Notes under the pieces: model-generated
What the model saw: the letters and a program-made list of their open reading frames with translations, nothing else
The model's database searches: none
What the model was told of the DNA's origin: nothing
Shown: one piece after another, positions 53,334 to 60,842 of the stretch
Position numbering within the stretch: the first letter of the stretch is position 1
How the letters are laid out: every line of letters starts with the position of its first letter
Made by a program: the position numbers and the translations under genes
Source: JANXQZ01 sp038225555
Lineage (GTDB): Bacteria; Acidobacteriota; Terriglobia; Bryobacterales; Bryobacteraceae
Direction of reading: 5' to 3'
Length of the DNA: 64,000 nt
NCBI GenBank assembly: GCA_038225555.1
Contig: JBBRRB010000026.1
Coordinates: 1-64,000, forward strand

Positions 53334-54098
53334 TCAAGAAGCGGGCCGAAGAATTCGATTCATGCCGGAACACAGCGCGGCGATGGCGAATCCGGTCAAC
53401 GTAGCCGTTAGAGCCGATCCGGCGTGCCAAACGTCGATATGCGCTCGATCCAAGTACGGGCAGAAAATTTCAAGCACGGTAAAACCGACGAGGCCCGCAA
53501 ACAATCCCGTGCTGGCGCCTAGCGCGAGCGGGTTAAGCCATGCGCCTCGACGGACCACGAAAAAGAAGAGTGCGCCAGCGACGGTGGAATACTCCAGCCC
53601 AATCTCCCAGCAATGCATTCCATTCAATACGAAATCGGAATCCTGCTCATAAGGGAAAATCAGGAGCACCGCCGTAAACAGGAGGGCGCAAGTTGCAGAG
53701 AGCGCCAGGGCAAGCGGAACCGATCGACGTGCGCCGGGGACCATTTGACGGACGATGAGCGTTGCCGCGAGACTCATGCCTGCGGCGAGAAGGCAGAATA
53801 CAATCGCTGCTTGCCATCCGGCAAGCTCCAACCATCCCGCGTGTCCTTGCCACCAGGCTCCAGCAGCGCACGCGACTGCGGCAAGACTCAGAAGCAGTGT
53901 GAGTAGGGCGCGGTTCGAGGGAAGCGGCGAGACGGGCCGGAGACTTCCGACAATTTCACGAGTGATGCGACCTTGCAATTTGGCGGGGACTTCAGGCTCG
54001 TCGGCAATAAGCTCGCGGAGCGTTTGTAATTCCCGACAATGGCCACACTCCTTCAGGTGCTCGCGGGCGCGGGATCTTTCGAACTCGTCACACGTCAT
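53334..54098 (-). CDS. Anti-sigma factor: zinc-finger-like head plus NrsF-like membrane domain
   Basis: The 254-residue product starts with a short cytoplasmic part carrying HLKECGHCRELQTL, a ZAS-like H-x3-C-x2-C site. Six hydrophobic segments follow between about 60 and 245, as in NrsF/DUF1109 (negative regulator of sigma F). Its start overlaps the sigma factor gene by 11 bp, so it is almost certainly that factor's membrane-bound inhibitor. Combining a ZAS-type head with an NrsF-type membrane part is uncommon. C182, C238 and other scattered cysteines may be redox active. Confidence 0.82.
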   Translation of the reverse strand: MTCDEFERSRAREHLKECGHCRELQTLRELIADEPEVPAKLQGRITREIVGSLRPVSPLPSNRALLTLLLSLAAVACAAGAWWQGHAGWLELAGWQAAIVFCLLAAGMSLAATLIVRQMVPGARRSVPLALALSATCALLFTAVLLIFPYEQDSDFVLNGMHCWEIGLEYSTVAGALFFFVVRRGAWLNPLALGASTGLFAGLVGFTVLEIFCPYLDRAHIDVWHAGSALTATLTGFAIAALCSGMNRILRPAS

Positions 54099-54687
54099 TT
54101 GATCGAGTTTCCCTATTGTCTTTCACCGCTGGTGCCAGGACGCGGCGCAGCCTTTCATAAGCGCGATGCGCCTTCTGCTTCACGGACCCTATGCTCGACG
54201 AAGTGGCGCGGGCGACCTCCTCCAGACTCATGCCCGTAACCTTGAGCAGGGTGACGACCTCCCGTTGACTCTGCGGCAACTCCGACATTAGCGCATCGAA
54301 ACTGGGCATCGAAGCCGGAATCGGCTCAAAGGGAACGCGCGCTTCGGGAACTGAGTCCATAGTCTTTTCACGTGACAGAATCCGCCGCTTACGGCGGTAG
54401 CCATCAACCTTCGTATGCCGCGCGATCGCATATAGCCAAGGCAACACAGGCTCGCCGGGCCGGTACGTATGCCGCACCTTATGAACACGGAGCCAGGTAT
54501 CCTGCAGAAGATCGGCGGCGTCTTCCGCGTTGCCACATTGGTGAAAGAAAAAACGGTAGAGCAAAGGGCTCACCGCACCGATCAGAGCGACGGTCCCATC
54601 AACATCGGCCTTCTGATAGGCCGCCATGAGCTTATCCAACTCACCGTCAACCGCGCGGACCGGACTGGCTGACGATGCATCAATCAC
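54088..54687 (-). CDS. ECF-type RNA polymerase sigma factor
   Basis: The 199-residue protein has region 2 (LLYRFFFHQCGNAEDAADLL and QDTWLRVHKVRHTYRPGEPV, then LPWLYAIARHTKVDGYRRK) and region 4 (LPQSQREVVTLLKVTGMSLE, then EVARATSSSIGSVKQKAHRA). It overlaps the anti-sigma gene, so the two are translated together. This pairing with an NrsF-like inhibitor is seen for sigma factors answering oxidative or metal stress, but the signal here is unknown. Confidence 0.92.
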   Translation of the reverse strand: MIDASSASPVRAVDGELDKLMAAYQKADVDGTVALIGAVSPLLYRFFFHQCGNAEDAADLLQDTWLRVHKVRHTYRPGEPVLPWLYAIARHTKVDGYRRKRRILSREKTMDSVPEARVPFEPIPASMPSFDALMSELPQSQREVVTLLKVTGMSLEEVARATSSSIGSVKQKAHRAYERLRRVLAPAVKDNRETRSNDV

Positions 54688-54756
54688 TGCCCCCTACCTT
54701 CCCTTTCGCTTGAAAAATCTGAAAGTTACTCTGCGCTATGGAGATTTCGTTAGACG

Positions 54757-55260
54757 CTACTTTATTTTAGGCGGGTACTTGTCGAACGACTTTTTCACCA
54801 TGTCATCGAGCTTGCGCTCTACTTTCGAGGCATCGCTCTTTTCTTCTCGTGCGATCGCCCTCCAAACCAGTGAGCGGTTGCTGGGGTCTCGCAGATCGAT
54901 CACCAGCGTGCCTTCGGTATAGGGAACTCGAACAACCCGCGTCCCCCATCCCCGCCAACCCGCCGGATAGCGCTCGAGTTCGGTTTTCCGCACAGCCCCG
55001 AGCGTGTAACGAACATTGAGGTCCGACGGACCGGATTCGACGAATGCCAGTCCTTTTGCCTCCAGATATTTCTGGATATCCGAGTTGATTCGCTTGCGGA
55101 CCAGATCACTGTTGAGCGACGGATTTTTGCTATTCAGGCGGCCATCGCGGATCGCAAAGCTCTTGAACTTCGAGAAGTCAACGGCGGCGTCGGATTCAAT
55201 CTCGATCTTCTGAGCGAATGAACCAAGGGCGACAAGCAAACCGAGGGCGAGCGTTTTCAT
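54757..55260 (-). CDS. Exported DUF4136-like protein
   Basis: The 167-residue product has a short signal peptide (MKTLALGLLVALGSFAQ) and a DUF4136-like pattern: DFSKFKSFAIRDGR, LVRKRINSDIQKYLEAKGLA, SDLNVRYTLGAV, GTLVIDLRDPSNRSLVWRAI and the final KKSFDKYPP. Members are periplasmic or lipid-anchored proteins of unknown role; no lipobox cysteine is present. It lies 69 bp upstream of the sigma factor gene on the same strand and may be part of the same transcript. Confidence 0.82.
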   Translation of the reverse strand: MKTLALGLLVALGSFAQKIEIESDAAVDFSKFKSFAIRDGRLNSKNPSLNSDLVRKRINSDIQKYLEAKGLAFVESGPSDLNVRYTLGAVRKTELERYPAGWRGWGTRVVRVPYTEGTLVIDLRDPSNRSLVWRAIAREEKSDASKVERKLDDMVKKSFDKYPPKIK

Positions 55261-55284
55261 ATGGGGAATGTAGCATATCGTTCC

Positions 55285-57390
55285 CTACTCTTCCTCTTCT
55301 TCCACTCCCGCCTTGGCCGCCTTGGCCGCCGCGATGATCTTCTCGGCCTGCAAGCCGGGAACGTAATCGTAATGGTCGAATTCCATGTGATACGACGCGC
55401 GGCCTTGCGTCATCGAGATCAAGTCGTTTTGATAGCTAAGCATCTCCGACATCGGGACCAGCGCGCGCACCACCTGAGTTGTGCCCTTGGTCTCCATGCC
55501 AGAAATGCGTCCACGACGGCTGTTCATGTCGCCCATCAGGTCGCCGGCGTACTCCACCGGTGCCTGCACCTCAACCTTCATTACCGGCTCCAGCAAGGCT
55601 GGCTTCGCATTTTGCATGGCGGCCTTGAACGCCTTTCGAGCCGCCAGCTTGAACGCCATTTCCGATGAGTCGACATCGTGGTAGGAGCCGTCGTAGACCG
55701 TCACCTTAAAATCGACCACAGGGAATCCAGCCAAGTAACCGTTCGCCGCCGCTTCGATGATGCCTTTTTCCACGGCTGGAATGTACTGCCTCGGAATGGA
55801 GCCGCCGAAGATAGCGTTTGCGAACTCGAACTTCGCTCCACGCGATAAGGGTTCCACGCGGATCCAGCAATCGCCGAACTGACCGTGCCCGCCGGTTTGC
55901 TTCTTATGGCGGCCCTGCACGTCCGCAGTGCCCCGAATCGTTTCGCGATACGGAATTTTCGGAGAGTGCAACTGAACCTCCACGCCGTACCGTCTCTTCA
56001 GACGGCTGACGACGATCTCGACGTGCTGCTGGCCGGTGCCGGCGAGCAGAAATTCATTGGTCGCCGGATCGCGATAAAACCGCAGCGACTGATCTTCTTC
56101 CAGTATTCGCTGGACAGCGTTACCCATGCGATCTTCGTCCTGCCTCGTCTTTGCTGAGATTGCGTACGCAATCGACGGCTCGGGCAATTTCACCTTGGGA
56201 AAATTGATGGGCCCGCTCTTGTCGTAAATCGTGTCGCCGGTGAGTGTGTCCTTCAACTTCGCTACCGCGCCAATGTCTCCGGCGTGCAGCTCGGTAATGG
56301 GCTGAATGGTCTTGCCGACCAGAATACCGATGTGCGCCATTCGCTCTGAACCTTGATTGCGGCCGTTGATTACGCTTGCGTCGTTTTTCATGCAACCCGA
56401 CATGACTTTGAAATAGGACACTCTACCTGCAAAAGGATCGGCGATGGTCTTAAAGACGAAAGCGGAAACGGGACCCTTGTTCGTGATTTCGCGACGCGTT
56501 TCTTTCCCGTTGGTTTCGCCGGTTACTGGTCCCCGCTCGGATGGCATCGGGAAGTAATCGTTGATGAAGTTGAGAATCTGATCAGTGCCGATGTTATGCA
56601 GAGCCGACGCGCAGAGCACGGGATAGATCCGATCGTCCCGGATCTCGGCCAGCAGACCTTCGATGATGTGCTCCACCGGAAGAGTCCCTTCGGCGAAGAA
56701 TTCTTCCAGCAGTTCGTCCTTGCCTTCGGCCACCGCTTCCACCAGCACCTCATGGGCTTTCTGAGCCGCATCGGCCATGTGTGCCGGGATGTCGCTCTCC
56801 TTTCCCTTCCCATCGCCATCCGGCGTGTAGGTATAGGCTTTCATGCGGATGAGATCGATGACGCCTTTAAACTCGCGCTCGGATCCGAACGGCAGTTGGA
56901 TGGGCACGGCGCTGCGCCCGAAGATCGAATGGATGCTCTCGAGAGCGCGTTCAAAACTGGAGCGTTCGCGATCCAGTTTGTTGATCACGAAGGCTCGCGG
57001 CAGTGCGGATTTTTCGGTGAAACTCCAAACCTTTTCGGTTTGAACCTCCACGCCTGCCACGCCATCCACCAGAATCAAAGCCCCGTCCGCCGCGGAAAGC
57101 GAAGCATCCGTTTCATTGATGAAAAGATTGAAACCGGGGGTATCGATAACGTTGATCTTCTTCTTATTCCACTCGACTGCAGCGACCGAGGTGGCGATCG
57201 TTATTTTTCGCTGGATCTCCTCTTCGTCGTAGTCTGTGAGGGTGTTGCCCTCGTCCACCCTGGTCAGGCGATTGGTTGCGCCGGCGGTGTAGAGCAGTCC
57301 GGCCGCCAGCGTGGTTTTCCCGGAATGCCCGTGTCCAATGAGCCCAACGTTCCTGATATCCGAACCGTCGTAAACTTTCACAGAGTTCAC
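55285..57390 (-). CDS. Elongation factor G-like GTPase
   Basis: The 701-residue protein has all EF-G domains. G1 reads GHGHSGKTT at 19-27, unlike the usual AHVDAGKTT; G3 has DTPGF and G4 NKLDRE. The later domains carry HGQFGDCWIRVEP and RRGRISGMETKGTTQVVRAL. The sequence resembles the second EF-G of many bacteria (EF-G2, fusA2-like), which does not necessarily support normal translocation. It is not near rpsL/rpsG/tuf, as the canonical fusA would be. It ends in an acidic tail. Confidence 0.88.
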   Translation of the reverse strand: MNSVKVYDGSDIRNVGLIGHGHSGKTTLAAGLLYTAGATNRLTRVDEGNTLTDYDEEEIQRKITIATSVAAVEWNKKKINVIDTPGFNLFINETDASLSAADGALILVDGVAGVEVQTEKVWSFTEKSALPRAFVINKLDRERSSFERALESIHSIFGRSAVPIQLPFGSEREFKGVIDLIRMKAYTYTPDGDGKGKESDIPAHMADAAQKAHEVLVEAVAEGKDELLEEFFAEGTLPVEHIIEGLLAEIRDDRIYPVLCASALHNIGTDQILNFINDYFPMPSERGPVTGETNGKETRREITNKGPVSAFVFKTIADPFAGRVSYFKVMSGCMKNDASVINGRNQGSERMAHIGILVGKTIQPITELHAGDIGAVAKLKDTLTGDTIYDKSGPINFPKVKLPEPSIAYAISAKTRQDEDRMGNAVQRILEEDQSLRFYRDPATNEFLLAGTGQQHVEIVVSRLKRRYGVEVQLHSPKIPYRETIRGTADVQGRHKKQTGGHGQFGDCWIRVEPLSRGAKFEFANAIFGGSIPRQYIPAVEKGIIEAAANGYLAGFPVVDFKVTVYDGSYHDVDSSEMAFKLAARKAFKAAMQNAKPALLEPVMKVEVQAPVEYAGDLMGDMNSRRGRISGMETKGTTQVVRALVPMSEMLSYQNDLISMTQGRASYHMEFDHYDYVPGLQAEKIIAAAKAAKAGVEEEEE

Positions 57391-57539
57391 TCCTAACGTG
57401 GAAATTTCATTCGGATATTATCACAACTGAAACATGGCTGCCGGTGGGTTCGTAGTGCTTCCCCAATTGGTGGAGATCCCGTGATCAGTGAAGCGGCTTA
57501 GGTCTCCCGAGTGGCGACATAATTGCTAAAGCTTTTGAC

Positions 57540-58430
57540 ATGGCGACATCTGTATGGAAAGGACATCTTAGCTTCGGACTCGTATCGATCCCCGTGCGGC
57601 TATCAAAAGCAGCAAGGGCTGAGAAAATCAGCTTCCGCCAGTTGCGCAAAGTGGAGCACCAGCCCATCCATGAAGTAAAGCGGGTAGAGACGGACGCGGA
57701 CTCGGAAGACGAACCGGAGACCTACGCGCCCGTACACCAACAGATGGTATCCGCCTCACCAACAGGGGATAATGCACCGGTGCCGCGCGCCGAGGTGGTG
57801 AAGGGCTTCGAATACGAGAAGGACCATTTCGCTGTAATTAAGCCCGAAGAGCTCAAACAGATCGAAGCCAAAACCGGGACCGAGATGCAAATTTTAGAGT
57901 TCGTCCAACTTGCCGAAATCGATCCGGTCTATTTTGAAACCTCTTACTACGTGAGCCCCGACAAAGCGGGCGAAAAGGCGTATGCGCTGCTGTTTCAAAC
58001 TATGCGCGATGCTGGATCGGTAGCTCTCGCCGAGGTAGCCATGCACCGCCGGGAACACGTGGTAGTCGTGCGTCCCGGAGAGCACGGCCTGATCGCCCAC
58101 ACGATGTTTTATGCCAACGAAATACGCGCGGATCAGGAGTATCGCGCGGACACGAGCCAGGTAAATGCCAAAGAGCTGCAGCTTGCAAAGCAATTGGTAG
58201 GCTCGCTGGCGGCACCGTTTGAGCCAGCCAAGTATAAGGACAAGTACCGGGAAAAATTGCAGGCGATGATCGATGCGCGAGTGGAGGGCCGCCAGGTAGC
58301 CGAAGCACCTCCAACCCAAAAGGCTGCGGAGGTGGTGGATATCATGGACGCGCTGCGGAATAGTTTGAAGATGGCTAAGAAGCCAGCCGCGAGCGTGCCT
58401 TCAAAGCGCAAGCGAGCCAGCGGATCCTAG
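57540..58430 (+). CDS. ku: DNA end-binding protein Ku
   Basis: The 296-residue protein shows the bacterial Ku core: WKGHLSFGLVSIPVRLSKAA, KGFEYEKDHFAVIKPEELKQ, FVQLAEIDPVYFETSYYVSP, ALLFQTMRDAGSVALAEVAM and MFYANEIR. The C-terminus is Lys/Ala-rich, as in extended bacterial Ku proteins. Ku homodimers hold double-strand ends for non-homologous end joining with LigD, whose gene is not in this window. Two regions differ slightly in length from the shorter Mycobacterium form (273 residues). The end overlaps the convergent isomerase gene by 30 bp. Confidence 0.94.
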   Translation: MATSVWKGHLSFGLVSIPVRLSKAARAEKISFRQLRKVEHQPIHEVKRVETDADSEDEPETYAPVHQQMVSASPTGDNAPVPRAEVVKGFEYEKDHFAVIKPEELKQIEAKTGTEMQILEFVQLAEIDPVYFETSYYVSPDKAGEKAYALLFQTMRDAGSVALAEVAMHRREHVVVVRPGEHGLIAHTMFYANEIRADQEYRADTSQVNAKELQLAKQLVGSLAAPFEPAKYKDKYREKLQAMIDARVEGRQVAEAPPTQKAAEVVDIMDALRNSLKMAKKPAASVPSKRKRASGS

Positions 58431-59345
58431 GAATTTGAGGAACTGAACCGCAGCCTTATCCAAATTGTCGAGACTGCCTCCGCCTTTCAACACGGCGCAC
58501 ATCTCGTACGCAACCGGGCCTCGATACGCAATTTTTCGAAGACCCTGAAAAAAGCTCCGGTAATCCACTTCGCCCTTTCCTGCGGGAACGGCGCGAACAA
58601 GCGGGGGCTCTTCGCGCACATAGTTGACTCGCTCGGGGTCGTATCGGAATCGAGGCTGGACCACGTAGTCCGCCACCGTCGTAAACGCGAGCCAAGGACG
58701 CAGCAACTCCACCGCTTCCACCAGTTCCTCCCCGCGCACACCTTGCAGATGAGGAGCCCATGCATCGAAGGCGCACTTCAGATTGGGCTCGTTTACTTCT
58801 TCCAGCATCCAGGCCAGTTGTTTATGATGGCAGGCTAGATCGTGGTGATTCTGAAGAATCAGATCCACGCCGCACCTGGCGGCCTCGCGAGCGGCTAGCC
58901 GCAAGCCTTTCACCAACTCGCCATACTGCGCGTCGTATCCGAGCCCCGGCCGTGTGTAGCCGGTGAAGATGCGCAGGCGGTTCGTTCCGAGATCCTTGGC
59001 AAGTTGCGCCAGCACGCCGACGTACGCTGCGTTCATTTCGGCTGACGGAATGCCTGGACGGTCCAGGCCAGCGGTGAAATCGGTGTAGCCCATCAGCGCC
59101 GAGAGCGAGAGTCCCATCTGCTCCATGCGTCCGCGCAGCCGATCGCGCATCTCCGAGGAATAATCGAGAGGTGAAACGTGAGGCCGTTTCGCAACCAAGG
59201 CGACGCTGGAAAACCCGAGCTCAACCGCCTTGTCCAGGAAGCCGTCCACATCCAGCAGCGCGTGCCCGGGCCACACTCCGGCATAGCTAACAGAATGCAG
59301 AACGGAGAGGTAAGGCGATTCAATCGGCATTGTCAGATTCATCAT
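58401..59345 (-). CDS. Sugar phosphate isomerase/epimerase-like TIM-barrel protein
   Basis: The 314-residue product has the xylose-isomerase-like barrel pattern: LDKAVELGFSSVALVAKRPH, LAQLAKDLGTNRLRIFTGYT, VDLILQNHHDLACHHKQLAW with His and Asp/Glu metal residues, NLKCAFDAWAPHLQGVRGEE and VDYRSFFQGLRKIAYRGPVA. Members isomerise or dehydrate sugars and inositols. No signal peptide is present. Its end overlaps ku by 30 bp on the other strand. Confidence 0.86.
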   Translation of the reverse strand: MMNLTMPIESPYLSVLHSVSYAGVWPGHALLDVDGFLDKAVELGFSSVALVAKRPHVSPLDYSSEMRDRLRGRMEQMGLSLSALMGYTDFTAGLDRPGIPSAEMNAAYVGVLAQLAKDLGTNRLRIFTGYTRPGLGYDAQYGELVKGLRLAAREAARCGVDLILQNHHDLACHHKQLAWMLEEVNEPNLKCAFDAWAPHLQGVRGEELVEAVELLRPWLAFTTVADYVVQPRFRYDPERVNYVREEPPLVRAVPAGKGEVDYRSFFQGLRKIAYRGPVAYEMCAVLKGGGSLDNLDKAAVQFLKFLGSAGSLAL

Positions 59346-59442
59346 ACGGCAAGCTTACATTTTCAGACAAAACTCGCCCAATTTTCTGCAATCCTTTAGC
59401 ACACTTGTCGCGTCTTAACCAGTGAAGAAAGGAGAGAAAACC

Positions 59443-59637
59443 ATGAACATTCAAATGAAGCCGGCACCTGCAAAGGAATCCACCGGATTTTTGCACTGCC
59501 CAATCTGCACCCACACGGTTCAGGGCACAGTCATAACCCTGGGCCGCACGAGCAAAGTAAAGCCTGGACAGAAATGCTCGCGTTGCTCGGCTACTCTGGA
59601 TCCCGCATACATCCTGCGCTACGATCGCGCTGCCTAA
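59443..59637 (+). CDS. Small zinc-ribbon-like protein
   Basis: ATG 59443 with AAAGGAGAG at the right distance gives 64 residues. Two CxxC pairs (CPIC near residue 21 and CSRC near residue 47) form a likely zinc ribbon, with HCP and KPGQKCSRCSATL around them. It could be a nucleic-acid or protein-binding zinc protein; I do not recognise the family. A terminator hairpin follows at once, which supports a separate gene. Confidence 0.7.
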   Translation: MNIQMKPAPAKESTGFLHCPICTHTVQGTVITLGRTSKVKPGQKCSRCSATLDPAYILRYDRAA

Positions 59638-59638
59638 G

Positions 59639-59663
59639 GGACGAGACCGACGTCTCGTCCTTT
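59639..59663 (+). terminator. Rho-independent-like terminator
   Basis: GGACGAGAC and GTCTCGTCC form a perfect 9-bp stem around CGAC and are followed by TTT. It begins right after the stop of the zinc-ribbon gene at 59637. Confidence 0.75.
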
Positions 59664-59688
59664 GGCCCTTGTGCTAATCTAAACGCAG

Positions 59689-59907
59689 ATGAAGAGGAAG
59701 CCGCTACCCATCGAGCCTGTGATCGACAAGAAGATTCTGGAAAGCGCTAAGAAAGCTATCCAGAGCGACACGATCGCACGTATCGAGAAGTGCGCGGTAT
59801 GTGCGGCTCCCTGCGCCCCGAACTCTACCGAGGGTTTGTGCTGGGTTTGCCGACGCCTCAAGATAAGCGCTTGGCGGGATTCCGAGCAGCAAGCCGCTCA
59901 GGAATAA
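59689..59907 (+). CDS. Second small protein with paired CxxC motifs
   Basis: The 72-residue product has four cysteines in CAVCAAPC and two more in LCWVC, a zinc-binding pattern, and a basic start (MKRKPLPIEP). It follows the first zinc-ribbon gene on the same strand, after a terminator. The two differ in sequence, so they are not obvious duplicates. Function unknown. Confidence 0.6.
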   Translation: MKRKPLPIEPVIDKKILESAKKAIQSDTIARIEKCAVCAAPCAPNSTEGLCWVCRRLKISAWRDSEQQAAQE

Positions 59908-59917
59908 GAGTTATACG

Positions 59918-60784
59918 TCAGTGGGGCAGATAGATGCCATCGAAGGCGACTTTCCACGTCTTGCCCCCATCGGTTGATTGTTCCCAGAACTGATGGACCG
60001 CCTTATTTTGTATCGGCGTGAAAGTTAGGCGCTCGTGAATGGCCGGACCATTCGTTTGGGGGGTTAGGCCGGTATAGGCAATGGCACCATTCTTCAATTC
60101 CCCCTGCAGCTTGAGCACAGAGCCGGCGCTCATCCATACCTGTTCCCATTTCCGCGTTGCCGAGTTGTAAAAATTCCAACTCTTGCCTTCCACGCCTTTG
60201 AAAGGCATCCAATTCTCCTGAATTATGCAGCCATCCTCGATCCTTTGAATGCTGCTTCTGGCCACCGTTTTGCCGCTGACCTGCACGTCCCATTCACCCA
60301 CCCAGAAATCAAATTGCCGATACTCCGCTTGGGTCAGGCACGGCTTGCCGTTCAGCGCGATGCGATTGCGGGCGGTCACGAAACCTGGCCGGTCCTTCAG
60401 GGCCGTGAAGTGAGGGTCAGCGTCAACAAACTCGAGTTGCGAAAACCCGTTCGAGGCTGCTTTGTTCAGCCACTCGACCGCTTGATCCGGCTGGTCTTGG
60501 GCCGCGCTCGCGAGGGCGATCTCGGCCATCGCGAATGGGGTTGAGAAATTGTTGTCTAAGGCGTGTTGGAACGCGTCCCTGGCATCGGCGAATTTGCCCA
60601 AGCCCTTGAAGCAAGCGCCAAGGCGGAACCAAGCGCGTCCATCCTTGGCATTCTTTCGGGTGGCAGAGCTGAACTCGCGAGCCGCGCCAGCCCAGTCCTG
60701 TTTGGCAAAAAGGGCGTCGCCTTCAGGAGTTTGTGCGGAGATGCTGGTGAGAATCAGGGCGAAGGAACAAGCCAGAGATCGCAT
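59918..60784 (-). CDS. Exported TPR protein with DUF1579-like C-terminal domain
   Basis: I choose ATG 60784, with GGTGAG before it, giving 288 residues. After a signal peptide (MRSLACSFALILTSISAQ) come TPR-like helices: DALFAKQDWAGAAREFSSAT, AWFRLGACFKGLGKFADARD and QAVEWLNKAASNGFS. From about residue 165 a beta-barrel-like domain reads QFDFWVGEWDVQVSGKTVAR, IQENWMPFKGVEGKSWNFYN and WKVAFDGIYL, like DUF1579 proteins. The function is unknown. Confidence 0.82.
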   Translation of the reverse strand: MRSLACSFALILTSISAQTPEGDALFAKQDWAGAAREFSSATRKNAKDGRAWFRLGACFKGLGKFADARDAFQHALDNNFSTPFAMAEIALASAAQDQPDQAVEWLNKAASNGFSQLEFVDADPHFTALKDRPGFVTARNRIALNGKPCLTQAEYRQFDFWVGEWDVQVSGKTVARSSIQRIEDGCIIQENWMPFKGVEGKSWNFYNSATRKWEQVWMSAGSVLKLQGELKNGAIAYTGLTPQTNGPAIHERLTFTPIQNKAVHQFWEQSTDGGKTWKVAFDGIYLPH

Positions 60785-60842
60785 ACTCACCACTGTAGGA
60801 TCGCAATTAGAGGTTGGCAAGAACCAAGGGGTGAAAAGGCGC

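Noticed and set aside
56353..57396. Plus-strand frame of 347 codons
   Set aside because: It lies wholly antisense to the EF-G-like gene, whose motifs are complete.
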